A DNA stretch of 64,000 nt, from positions 225,056 to 289,055 of the forward strand of contig NZ_OBDO01000010.1 of assembly GCF_900215145.1 (NCBI RefSeq), in the 5' to 3' direction. Source of the stretch: Geodermatophilus sabuli (GTDB taxonomy: Bacteria > Actinomycetota > Actinomycetes > Mycobacteriales > Geodermatophilaceae). The notes under the pieces are model-generated. The model was given only the letters and a program-made list of their open reading frames with translations, did no database searches and had not been told where the DNA came from. Every line of letters starts with the position of its first letter. Positions within the stretch are counted from its first letter, which is position 1. Positions 46,100-55,242 of this stretch are shown in pieces. Both the position numbers and the translations under genes were made by a program.

Positions 46100-46917
46100 T
46101 TGCGGCCCCAGTTCGTGACGCGGTGCGCGGCCACCTCGGCGAGGATGTTCACGCTGTTGAGCAGCGGCTGCCCCTTCGACCGCGAGTAGTCCGTGTACAG
46201 GATGTGCACGGGGTGCTCGACGATCCGGTACTCGGGGCGGGTGAGGTACCGCTCGAGCTCCGAGGCGTAGGCCATGCCGGCGTAGGAGAGCCGGATGTCG
46301 GCGGCGACGTGGCGGGCCACGATGCGCAGCCCGTTGTGCGCGTCGGTCAGCCGGGTGCCGCCACCGCGATTGAGCAGCTTGGCCGCCGTCCGCAGGATCA
46401 CCCGGCGCAGGGGGCTCATCTGGGTCGGCCCGTTCCCCTCGAGGAACCGGGAGCCCATGACGACGTCGTAGCCCTCGCGGATCTTCTCGATCATGCTGAG
46501 CAGGTCGGCGAGCTGGTGCTGCCCGTCGGCGTCGAAGCAGGCGATGTAGCGGGCGTCGGTGAGCATCAGCGCGGCCTCGAAGCCGGTCTGCAGCGCGCCA
46601 CCGGCACCCAGGTTGATCGGGTGGCTGACCCGGAAGGCGCCGGCCTTGTCGATCTCCGCGGCCGAGGCGTCGGTGCTCGCGTCGTCCACGGCGATGACCG
46701 ACAGCCCGGCACCGACCAGTTCGGCGATGACGCCGCCGACGACGGGGGCCTCGTTGTAGACCCGGACGACGACGACGGTGTCCTCCCACGACGGGTGTGC
46801 CCGGTTCGGCGCCGCCACCGTCTGGGTGCCCAGGGACGAGTTCATCTCCTGGGATGCTAAGCGCGCACCCACCGGACCGTCCACACGGAGAGCAACCGAG
46901 TCGTACGTCACTGTCAT
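46096..46917 (-). CDS. family 2 glycosyltransferase (polyprenyl-phosphate type)
   Basis: A 273-residue DPM1-like GT2. Motifs are VVVVRVYNEAPVVGGVIAEL, VIAVDDASTDAS, NLGAGGALQTGFEAAL, the DXD box ACFDADGQHQLADL, and GSRFLEG. It lacks TM segments of its own; the coupled DUF2304 protein may anchor it. The ATG at 46917 is chosen; a later ATG (MNSSLG) abuts its own AGGAG and is less likely. About 300 bp of non-coding DNA lies upstream. Confidence 0.82.
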   Translation of the reverse strand: MTVTYDSVALRVDGPVGARLASQEMNSSLGTQTVAAPNRAHPSWEDTVVVVRVYNEAPVVGGVIAELVGAGLSVIAVDDASTDASAAEIDKAGAFRVSHPINLGAGGALQTGFEAALMLTDARYIACFDADGQHQLADLLSMIEKIREGYDVVMGSRFLEGNGPTQMSPLRRVILRTAAKLLNRGGGTRLTDAHNGLRIVARHVAADIRLSYAGMAYASELERYLTRPEYRIVEHPVHILYTDYSRSKGQPLLNSVNILAEVAAHRVTNWGRK

Positions 46918-47221
46918 CGTCTTCGTCTCTCCAGGGCATCTCGACCGCGGCTCCGGCGCGCTCACCGGGAGGCGCACGCGGGACGGCCGGACGGGGCGAC
47001 GCGCGACCAGGGGGTCAACGCCGCGGCGTCGGCCACACTTCCCGTCGAGCCGCGTCGATCGCGGCTCCCCGTCCCGGACAGCCTCGCGTAACGGACCGGT
47101 CCGGTCGGCCCGACGCACCGGCGCCGGGTGCGCGGAGCGCCCCGTCCCGCAACTCGAGTCCCACGCGTCCCACGGGTCGCGCCCCCGCTCACCGGCGGGG
47201 ACGCCGCGGCGCGCCCGTGGG
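46918..47221. other. 304-bp intergenic region between manC and the GT2 gene
   Basis: It contains the manC terminator at its right end and a second small hairpin (47047-47067, 8-bp stem GAGCCGCG/CGCGGCTC). It must also hold the promoter for the GT2/DUF2304 pair, which I could not pin down. Confidence 0.45.
47169..47221 (-). terminator. two-tier hairpin abutting the manC stop
   Basis: CCCACGGG-T-CGCGCC pairs with GGCGCG-CCCGTGGG (14 bp, one bulge), with an inner CCCGC/GCGGG stem. It begins on the base after the manC stop codon. Confidence 0.65.
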
Positions 47222-48322
47222 TCAGGAGAAGCGCGGACCGTGCCGCCGCTCGACCTCCGCGAGCAGCTGCTTGACCCGCTCGGCGTCCGTCATGGGGCAG
47301 ACCATGGTGACGTCGGCGGTGTGCACGACCACGCTGTCCCGGACGCCGATCAGCGCGACCAGGTGGCCCGGGTCGTCGCTGAACACGACGTTGCCGGCGC
47401 TGTCGGCGAGCAAGGTCAGCCCGCGCAGCGCGTTGCCCGCGTCGTCGCCCTCCAGCGTGCCGGCCAGGGCCGGCCACGACCCGACGTCCAGCCAGTCCAC
47501 GTCGAGGTCGACGACCAGCACGCGGCCCGGTTCGGTGGCCGCCGGTTCCAGCACGGCGTAGTCGACGCTGATCTTCGGCAGCGAGGGGAAGACCTCGGCC
47601 AGGACGGCGTCCCGCTCCGGTCCGACCGGGACGGCCACCACCCGCTCCAGCCCGGCCGCGGACTCGGGCAGGTGCTCGGCCAGCGCGTCGAGCACCGTCT
47701 GCGCCCGCCACACGAACATGCCCGAGTTCCAGAGGTACTCCCCCGACGCCAGGTACGCCTCGGCGGTCGCGCGGTCCGGCTTCTCCCGGAACGAGGCCGC
47801 CTCGGCGGCGCCGGGCACCTCGGTCGGCGCGCCGCGCTGGACGTACCCGAAGCCGGTCGCCGGGGCCGTGGGCGTGATGCCCAGGGTGACCAGCGCGCGC
47901 GGCCGGGCGGCGAGGACGTCGTAGGCGGTGCCCAGCGCGGCCGCGAACCGCTCGACCGGGCGGATGACGTGGTCGGCGCTCACGACGGCGAGCTCGGCGT
48001 CGGGGTCGACGTCGGCCACGAGGGCGGCCGCCAGCCCCACCGCGTTGGCGGTGTCGCGCGCCGTGGGCTCCAGGATCAGCCGGTCGGCACCCAGCTCGGG
48101 CAGCACGGCCCGCACCTGCTCGCCGTACCGGGCCGCGGTGCAGACCCAGATCCGCTCGGCCGGCAGCACCGCACGCAGCCGGGTGAACGCCTCGGCGAGC
48201 AGGCTGTGCGCACCGCCGTCCGCGTCGGCGACGACGTCCAGCAGCTGCTTGGGGCGGGCGGCCCGCGACAGCGGCCACAGCCGCGTCCCCGAACCGCCCG
48301 CCATGATCACCGCGTGCCGCAT
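47222..48322 (-). CDS. manC: mannose-1-phosphate guanylyltransferase
   Basis: A 366-residue nucleotidyltransferase making GDP-mannose from mannose-1-P and GTP. It has MAGGSGTRLWPLSRAARPKQL at the N-terminus (the first 17 residues form the G loop), VVSADHVIRPVERF, TGFGYVQRG, FREKPDRATAEAYL and WNSGMFVWRA, then DVGSWPAL. There is no C-terminal isomerase domain, consistent with the separate manA. The ATG overlaps the wbbL stop by 1 bp (TGATG). The pair corresponds to Rv3264c and Rv3265c. Confidence 0.95.
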   Translation of the reverse strand: MRHAVIMAGGSGTRLWPLSRAARPKQLLDVVADADGGAHSLLAEAFTRLRAVLPAERIWVCTAARYGEQVRAVLPELGADRLILEPTARDTANAVGLAAALVADVDPDAELAVVSADHVIRPVERFAAALGTAYDVLAARPRALVTLGITPTAPATGFGYVQRGAPTEVPGAAEAASFREKPDRATAEAYLASGEYLWNSGMFVWRAQTVLDALAEHLPESAAGLERVVAVPVGPERDAVLAEVFPSLPKISVDYAVLEPAATEPGRVLVVDLDVDWLDVGSWPALAGTLEGDDAGNALRGLTLLADSAGNVVFSDDPGHLVALIGVRDSVVVHTADVTMVCPMTDAERVKQLLAEVERRHGPRFS

Positions 48323-49242
48323 CAGCTCTCCCCCGTTCCACCCACGTCGTCGGCCCGCCGCTGGAACCGGGCGCCGGCGGCCACCCGGCCGTTGACGTAG
48401 GAGACCAGCATCCGGGCGCCCAGCCCGCCGCGCAGGGCCAGCCGCAGCGGCGCGTTCCGCCGTCCCGGGTGCTGGCCGGACAGGTAGCGCAGGGCACTGG
48501 TGTGGTGCACCCGCTGCATGCGATGCGGCTCCCGCCGGGTGGAGTGGCCGCCCTCGTGCACCACCACGGCCGACGGCGCGTAGACGTTCAGCCAGCCCGC
48601 GCGACCCAGCCGCTCGGCGAGGTCGACGTCCTCGAAGTACATGAAGTAGCCGGGGTCGAAGCCGCCGACCGACCAGAAGGCGGCGAGGTCGACCAGCAGG
48701 CAGGAGCCCGACAGCCAGCCGGCCGGGCGCTCCCGCGGGGCCTCGCGCTCGCGGCGGTACCGCGCCGTCCAGGGGTTGGCCGGCCAGGCCCAGCCCAGCA
48801 GCGCGTGCCCGGCACCCGTGGACAGCTGCGGCAGGTCGCGGGCCGAGGGGTAGAGCTCGCCCTCCGGCGTGCGGATCGCCGGGCCGACCGTCGCCGCGCG
48901 GGGCCACCGGGCCGCCACGGCGAGCAGCTCGTCGATCGAGCCGGGGTGGAACCGGAGGTCGGGGTTGGCCACCACGGCGTGCCCCTCGGTCAGTCCGGCC
49001 AGCCCGGCGTTGACCGCGGCGCCGTAGCCGATGTTCCCGCCGGTGCGCAGCAGGCGGACGTGCGGGTACCGGGCCGCCGCCCGCTCGGGGACGCCGTCGG
49101 TGGAGCCGTTGTCGGCCAGCACGACCTCGACCGGCCGGGTGGTGGCCTGCGCCAGGGACTCGAGGAAGCCGTCGAGGGCCTCACCGGGTGAGTAGGTCAC
49201 GGCGACCACCCGTAGTGGCGTCGTCTCCCGCTGCTCCGGCAC
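48322..49242 (-). CDS. wbbL: dTDP-rhamnosyltransferase WbbL (galactan linker)
   Basis: A 306-residue GT2 equivalent to Rv3265c. It adds rhamnose to GlcNAc-PP-decaprenol, forming the linker on which galactan is built. Motifs are LRVVAVTYSPGEALDGFLES, VLADNGSTDG, NIGYGAAVNAGL, VVANPDLRFHPGS and the acidic YFMYFEDVDLAERL. GTG start with a TAGGGT box 6 nt upstream. It is divergent from glf across 166 bp. Confidence 0.92.
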   Translation of the reverse strand: MPEQRETTPLRVVAVTYSPGEALDGFLESLAQATTRPVEVVLADNGSTDGVPERAAARYPHVRLLRTGGNIGYGAAVNAGLAGLTEGHAVVANPDLRFHPGSIDELLAVAARWPRAATVGPAIRTPEGELYPSARDLPQLSTGAGHALLGWAWPANPWTARYRREREAPRERPAGWLSGSCLLVDLAAFWSVGGFDPGYFMYFEDVDLAERLGRAGWLNVYAPSAVVVHEGGHSTRREPHRMQRVHHTSALRYLSGQHPGRRNAPLRLALRGGLGARMLVSYVNGRVAAGARFQRRADDVGGTGES

Positions 49243-49248
49243 GGGGCC

Positions 49249-49254
49249 ACCCTA
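49249..49254 (-). promoter_or_regulatory. -10 box of wbbL, leaderless layout
   Basis: Minus-strand TAGGGT, 6 nt before the GTG start of wbbL. Confidence 0.5.
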
Positions 49255-49255
49255 A

Positions 49256-50596
<1,341 letters not shown>

Positions 50597-50620
50597 CCCC
50601 CCGCGAGGACTGACGCACCG

Positions 50621-52573
50621 ATGACCACGATCACCTCCCCGGTGTCACCCGAGCGCGTCACCGACGCCTCCGCCGCCGACCTCGCGACCGGCAAGGCCGT
50701 GACGTTGCTGCAGCGGGTGCTGCTCCCGCGCTCCGGCGACCCGTTGAAGGTCCGCGCCCTCTACGTCGACGAGAGCGGGGCCGGCACCAAGCGGGTCACG
50801 TCCCGTTCCCGGTCGGAGGCCAGCGTCGCCCCCGGGAACGAGGTCTCCTTCGCCACGTACTTCAACGCCTTCCCGGCCAGCTACTGGCGGCGGTGGACCG
50901 TGCTGCAGACGGTGGTGCTGGGCATGCGGGTCTCCGGCCCGGGCCGGATCGACGTCTACCGGTCCAAGGCCGACGGCAGCATCATCCACGTCACCGGGGC
51001 CACGACCTCCGGCGACGAGCGGGTGCTGGAGTTCGAGCTGGACCTCACCCCGTTCGAGGACGGTGGCTGGTACTGGTTCGACGTCACCGCCGACGACGCC
51101 CCGCTCGTCGTGCACGAGGCGTCGTGGTCGGCCGCGCAGGCCCCGCAGCAGGACACCCGCCTGTCGATCGGCATCTGCACCTACAACCGGCCGACCGACT
51201 GCGTCGCGGCGCTGGCCGCACTCGCCGACGACCCCGTCGTCGCCGGTGTCATCTCGAAGGTGATCGTCGCCGACCAGGGCAACAAGAAGGTGCGCGACGA
51301 CGCCGGCTTCGCCGCGGCGTCCGCCGGGCTGGGCGACAAGCTGATGCTGGTCGAGCAGGGCAACCTCGGCGGCAGCGGCGGCTTCTCGCGGACGATGTAC
51401 GAGATGCTCGAGAACACCGACGCGACGCACCACATCCTGCTCGACGACGACGTCCAGCTGGAGCCCGACAGCATCGCCCGGGCGTACGCCTTCGCCCGCT
51501 TCACCAAGGCGCCGATGCTGGTCGGCGGCCAGATGCTGGCCCTGCAGGATCGCTCGGTTCTGCACACCATGGGCGAGGTCGTCGCGCGGGAGAAGTTCTT
51601 CTGGCGGGCCGCCCCCAACACCGAGTACGCCCACGACTTCGCCAAGGAGAGCCTGCGCGAGTCACCGGACCTGCACCGCCGCATCGACGTCGACTACACC
51701 GGCTGGTGGATGTGCCTCATCCCCCGCCAGGCGATCGAGCAGCTGGGACTGGCGCTGCCGCTGTTCATCAAGTGGGACGACGCCGAGTACGGCATCCGCG
51801 CCGGTGAGCACGGCTTCCCCACCGCGACCCTGCCCGGCGTCGCCGTCTGGCACCTGTCGTGGAGCGACAAGGACGACACGGCCGGGTGGCAGGCGTACTT
51901 CCACACCCGCAACCGGCTGGTAGCGGCCGCGCTGCACACCCCTTACAAGCGGGGTGGCCGGCTGCTCCTGGACACCTTCAAGTTCGACCTGAAGTTCCTG
52001 ATCATGCTGCAGTACGCCACGGCGGCGCTGCACCACCGCGCCTACGAGGACTTCCTCGCCGGGCCGGAGCGGCTGTTCCCGATCCTGCCGACCGCGCTGC
52101 CCACGGCGCTGGAGCACCAGGGCGACTACCCCGACGGCCGGGTCGTGGGGTCCTCGTCGGACCTGCCGCTGCCGTCGATGGGGGCCATCAAGGCGGAGAA
52201 GTTCATGAAGCCGCCGACGACGCCGCTCACCATCGGCCGCACGCTGCTCGCCGCCCTCGTGCACAACCTGCGTCCGCCGAAGGCGGACACCGCCGAGCGC
52301 CCGGAGATCAACATCAGCGCTCAGGACGCCCGCTGGTTCCTGCTGTCGCGGCTGGACAGCGCCACCGTCGGTACCGCCGACGGGCGTGGGGTCACCTTCC
52401 GGCGGCGCGAGCCGGACACCTTCTGGCGGATGCTGAACCACTCGGCGCGGGTGCACGTGCGGCTGCTGCGGGAGTTCCCCAAGCTGAAGAAGCAGTACCG
52501 CGAGCACATGCAGCAGCTCACCTCGCCGGAGAGCTGGCGGCAGGCCTTCAACGGGGAGCTCAGGGGCGAGTGA
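50621..52573 (+). CDS. glfT2: galactofuranosyltransferase GlfT2
   Basis: A 650-residue polymerising transferase. It adds alternating beta-1,5 and beta-1,6 galactofuranose in mycobacteria (Rv3808c). N-terminal beta domain with YFNAFPASYWRRWT. GT-A domain with IGICTYNRPTDCVAAL, VIVADQGNKK, NLGGSGGFSRTMYEM and the DXD box LLDDDVQLEPDSIARA. WWMCLIPRQAIEQLGLALPL and IKWDDAEYGIRAGEHG carry acceptor and catalytic residues, with GVAVWHLSW providing the His. It directly follows glf. Its stop overlaps the end of glfT1 by 14 bp. Confidence 0.95.
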   Translation: MTTITSPVSPERVTDASAADLATGKAVTLLQRVLLPRSGDPLKVRALYVDESGAGTKRVTSRSRSEASVAPGNEVSFATYFNAFPASYWRRWTVLQTVVLGMRVSGPGRIDVYRSKADGSIIHVTGATTSGDERVLEFELDLTPFEDGGWYWFDVTADDAPLVVHEASWSAAQAPQQDTRLSIGICTYNRPTDCVAALAALADDPVVAGVISKVIVADQGNKKVRDDAGFAAASAGLGDKLMLVEQGNLGGSGGFSRTMYEMLENTDATHHILLDDDVQLEPDSIARAYAFARFTKAPMLVGGQMLALQDRSVLHTMGEVVAREKFFWRAAPNTEYAHDFAKESLRESPDLHRRIDVDYTGWWMCLIPRQAIEQLGLALPLFIKWDDAEYGIRAGEHGFPTATLPGVAVWHLSWSDKDDTAGWQAYFHTRNRLVAAALHTPYKRGGRLLLDTFKFDLKFLIMLQYATAALHHRAYEDFLAGPERLFPILPTALPTALEHQGDYPDGRVVGSSSDLPLPSMGAIKAEKFMKPPTTPLTIGRTLLAALVHNLRPPKADTAERPEINISAQDARWFLLSRLDSATVGTADGRGVTFRRREPDTFWRMLNHSARVHVRLLREFPKLKKQYREHMQQLTSPESWRQAFNGELRGE

Positions 52574-53474
52574 ACCGCTCCCGCCGCCCGGCCCGGGTGA
52601 GGCGCAGCCACTCGCGCCAGGCACCCGGGTCGCGGCGGTGGACCAGGAAGAAGTAGCCGAAGCGCACCCACTCCAGCGGGAGCAGCCAGCGCATGCCCGG
52701 CTGCGCCATGAGGTAGCCGCGGTTGCGGTAGGTGAAGTAGCGCTTGACCTCGTTGGCCGGGTACTGCGCCGACAGCCGCCCGCCGAGGATCGGCTCGAAC
52801 TCCGTCGTGCCCTCGGGGTGCAGGTACGCCGCCCCGGGGCAGGTGCCGAACGGCAGCCCGGACCGCACCAGCCGGCGGTGGATCTCGGTCTCGTCGCCCC
52901 GGAAGAACAGCCGGTAGTCCGGCACGCCGACGACGTCGAGGGCCTCGGCGCGGAACAGCGCGCCGTTGAACAGCGACGCGTAACCGGGCAGCAGGTCCAG
53001 GTGCGCGAAGTCGCTGCGCCGGCGCCGCCAGCGCAGCCCGCGGCGCAGCGGGAAGGCCAGCCGGTCGGGGTCGGCCATGTCGGTGACCAGCGGGGAGACC
53101 TCGGCCAGCCCGTGCCGCCGGGCACTGGCCAGGAGGGTCTCCAGGACGCGCTCGTCGGCGGGACGGCCGTCGTCGTCGGCGCACCACACCCAGTCGGCGC
53201 CCGACGCCAGCGCCGTCAGCATGCCCAGCGCGAAGCCACCGGCGCCGCCCAGGTTGCGGTCGCTCGGCAGGTACGTCACCGGCAGGCCGCTGCCCCGGAC
53301 GACGTCCTCGGCGGACTGGTCGGGGCCGTTGTCCACCACGACGACGGCGTCCACGGGGCGGGACTGCCCCGCGATCGCGGCCAGGCTCTGCGCCAGCTGC
53401 TCCCGCCGGTGCCGGGTGACGACGACCGCGACGACGCGCTCCCCGTCCGGGACGTCCGCTGGACTGCCGGTCAC
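52560..53474 (-). CDS. glfT1: galactofuranosyltransferase GlfT1-like (initiating)
   Basis: A 304-residue GT2 resembling Rv3782. In mycobacteria GlfT1 places the first two galactofuranose units on the rhamnosyl linker. It has VVAVVVTRHRREQLAQSLAA, VVVVDNGPDQSAED, NLGGAGGFALGMLTAL, VWCADDDGRPADE as the metal site and YRLFFRGDETEIHRRL. GTG at 53474 overlaps the Wzt stop by 4 bp. The order permease, ATPase, GlfT1 resembles Rv3783-Rv3781 with the last two swapped. Confidence 0.9.
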   Translation of the reverse strand: MTGSPADVPDGERVVAVVVTRHRREQLAQSLAAIAGQSRPVDAVVVVDNGPDQSAEDVVRGSGLPVTYLPSDRNLGGAGGFALGMLTALASGADWVWCADDDGRPADERVLETLLASARRHGLAEVSPLVTDMADPDRLAFPLRRGLRWRRRRSDFAHLDLLPGYASLFNGALFRAEALDVVGVPDYRLFFRGDETEIHRRLVRSGLPFGTCPGAAYLHPEGTTEFEPILGGRLSAQYPANEVKRYFTYRNRGYLMAQPGMRWLLPLEWVRFGYFFLVHRRDPGAWREWLRLTRAGRRERFTRP

Positions 53475-54238
53475 GCCGCCTGGCCCTTGTAGGCCCGCAG
53501 GACCTCCTCCAGCTCGCCCTGCATCTTCACCCGCCCGTGCTCCATCCAGATGGCGGTGTCGCACAGCTCGCGGAGGAACTCGTCGGAGTGCGAGGCGAAG
53601 ACCAGCAGGCCGGACCGGTCGACCAGGTCCGACAGGCGCTTCTTGGACTTCTCCAGGAACGCGGCGTCGACCGCCCCGATGCCCTCGTCGAGCAGCAGGA
53701 TCTCCGGGTCGATGCTGGTGACCACCCCGAGCGCGAGGCGGACCCGCATGCCCGTCGAGTAGGTGCGCAGCGGCATCCGGAGGAAGTCACCGAGCTCGGT
53801 GAAGTCCGCGATGTCGTCGATCCGCTGTTCCATCTGCTTGCGGCTCATGCCCAGGAACAGCCCGCGGATCATGATGTTGTCCAGGCCCGAGATCTCCGGG
53901 TCCATGCCGACCCCGAGGTCGAAGATCGGCGCCACCCGGCCGGAGATCTCCGCGACGCCGCGGGTGGGCTCGTAGATGCCGGACAGCAGCCGCAGCAGCG
54001 TCGTCTTCCCGGCACCGTTGTGCCCGACCAGCGCCACCCGGGCGCCGTGCTCGAGGTGCAGCGTGACGTCGGTCAGCGCCTCGATGATCGGCACCTTGCT
54101 GGTGCTGGCGATGTTGCCCCCGACGAGGCCTATGACCGTCTTCTTCAGCGACCGGCTCTTGGCGTCGAAGATCGGGAAGTCGACGCAGGCGTCCTTGGTC
54201 GTGATGCTGACGCGGCGGGTCGGTTCGGACACGTTCAC
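53471..54238 (-). CDS. wzt: ABC polysaccharide exporter, ATP-binding subunit (RfbE/Wzt)
   Basis: A 255-residue ATPase. Walker A is VALVGHNGAGKTTLLRLLSG, the signature is YSTGMRVRLALG, and Walker B is ILLLDEGIGAVDAAF, followed by the switch FASHSDEFL. It lacks the C-terminal carbohydrate-binding extension of some Wzt proteins, as does Rv3781. GTG at 54238 overlaps the permease stop by 4 bp. With the permease it should export lipid-linked galactan across the membrane. Confidence 0.94.
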   Translation of the reverse strand: MNVSEPTRRVSITTKDACVDFPIFDAKSRSLKKTVIGLVGGNIASTSKVPIIEALTDVTLHLEHGARVALVGHNGAGKTTLLRLLSGIYEPTRGVAEISGRVAPIFDLGVGMDPEISGLDNIMIRGLFLGMSRKQMEQRIDDIADFTELGDFLRMPLRTYSTGMRVRLALGVVTSIDPEILLLDEGIGAVDAAFLEKSKKRLSDLVDRSGLLVFASHSDEFLRELCDTAIWMEHGRVKMQGELEEVLRAYKGQAA

Positions 54239-55074
54239 ACCCAATACGAGACGCGGGACCGGTACCGGCGGACGACGAACAGCGTCACGAGCCAGCCGAT
54301 CACCGTGATGGCGAGGACGACGACCCAGTACCGCAGCTGCTGGTCCTGGCCCAGCAGCGGGCGCCGGACGATCTCGACGAAGTGCAGGAACGGGTTCAGC
54401 TCCGCCAGCCGCGCACGCTCGGCGATCGTGGGGTTGGCCGAGTTCAGGAAGTCCTCGTAGATCCAGACGATCGGCGTCAGGAAGAACATCAACTGCACGA
54501 TGCTCTGGGTGATCGGGTTCAGGTCGCGGAACCGCGTCGTGATGATGCCCAGGAGCAACGCGACCCAGACGCCGTTGACCATCAGCAGCGCGACGGCCGG
54601 GACGACGTACACCACCGTCCAGTGCAGCGGCTGGGGGAAGATCACCAGCATGATCAGGTAGACGATCATGTTGTGCGCGAACAGCAGCGTCTGCCGCCAG
54701 ACCAGTCGGTAGACGTGCACGCTCAGCGGCGACGGCAGGTGCTTGATCAGCCCCTCGTTGGCGATGAAGACGTCGGCGCCCTCGAGGATGCAGCCGCTGA
54801 TGAAGCCCCAGACGATGAAGCCGACCAGGATGTAGGGCAACTGGACCGCCAGGTCGTTGCCGAACAGCCCGGCGTAGAGGATCCCCAGAGCGATGGCGGT
54901 GACCGCCATGCTGATGGTGATCCAGATGGGGCCGAGCACCGAGCGTCGGTACCGCTGCTTGATGTCCTGCCAGCCGAGGTGCCCCCACAGCTGCCGCTGC
55001 CCCCAGCCGCCGGCGAGGTCCTCGGCGGTCCGGGACCACGAGCGGGGGTCCGAGCGGGGCGGTGCAGTTGACAC
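54235..55074 (-). CDS. wzm: ABC polysaccharide exporter, membrane subunit (RfbD/Wzm)
   Basis: A 279-residue permease with six hydrophobic segments. It carries LGWQDIKQRYRRSVLGPIWI at the N-terminus (the usual amphipathic helix of Wzm), FVWGFISGC-like FIVWGFISGCILEGADVF, and FLTPIVWIYEDFL. Matches Rv3783. The GTG at 55074 has a TACCGT box 8 nt upstream, predicting a leaderless message that carries wzm, wzt and glfT1. Confidence 0.93.
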   Translation of the reverse strand: MSTAPPRSDPRSWSRTAEDLAGGWGQRQLWGHLGWQDIKQRYRRSVLGPIWITISMAVTAIALGILYAGLFGNDLAVQLPYILVGFIVWGFISGCILEGADVFIANEGLIKHLPSPLSVHVYRLVWRQTLLFAHNMIVYLIMLVIFPQPLHWTVVYVVPAVALLMVNGVWVALLLGIITTRFRDLNPITQSIVQLMFFLTPIVWIYEDFLNSANPTIAERARLAELNPFLHFVEIVRRPLLGQDQQLRYWVVVLAITVIGWLVTLFVVRRYRSRVSYWV

Positions 55075-55082
55075 GTGGGAGA

Positions 55083-55088
55083 ACGGTA
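55083..55088 (-). promoter_or_regulatory. -10 box of wzm, leaderless layout
   Basis: Minus-strand TACCGT, 8 nt before the GTG start. Confidence 0.5.
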
Positions 55089-55193
55089 CCCGTCCCGGCG
55101 CTGCGCTTCGGGACGAGGAAGGGAGAACCCGGCACGACGGGCACACCCTGCCCAGCGGTCCCACGACCACCAGTCGCCCCGGCCGGGGACGCG

Positions 55194-55230
55194 AGCGGGG
55201 CGGGGCGCCGATCGGCTCCCCCGCCCCGCT
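55194..55230 (-). terminator. GC-rich hairpin after the SpoIID gene
   Basis: A 12-bp stem (55194-55205 with 55219-55230) and 13-nt loop, 12 bp past the stop at 55243. Confidence 0.65.
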
Positions 55231-55242
55231 GTCCTCCCGCCC

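Noticed and set aside
47047..47067. Small hairpin as the manC terminator
   Set aside because: A larger two-tier hairpin abuts the manC stop, so this 8-bp stem, 155 bp farther on, is at most a backup.
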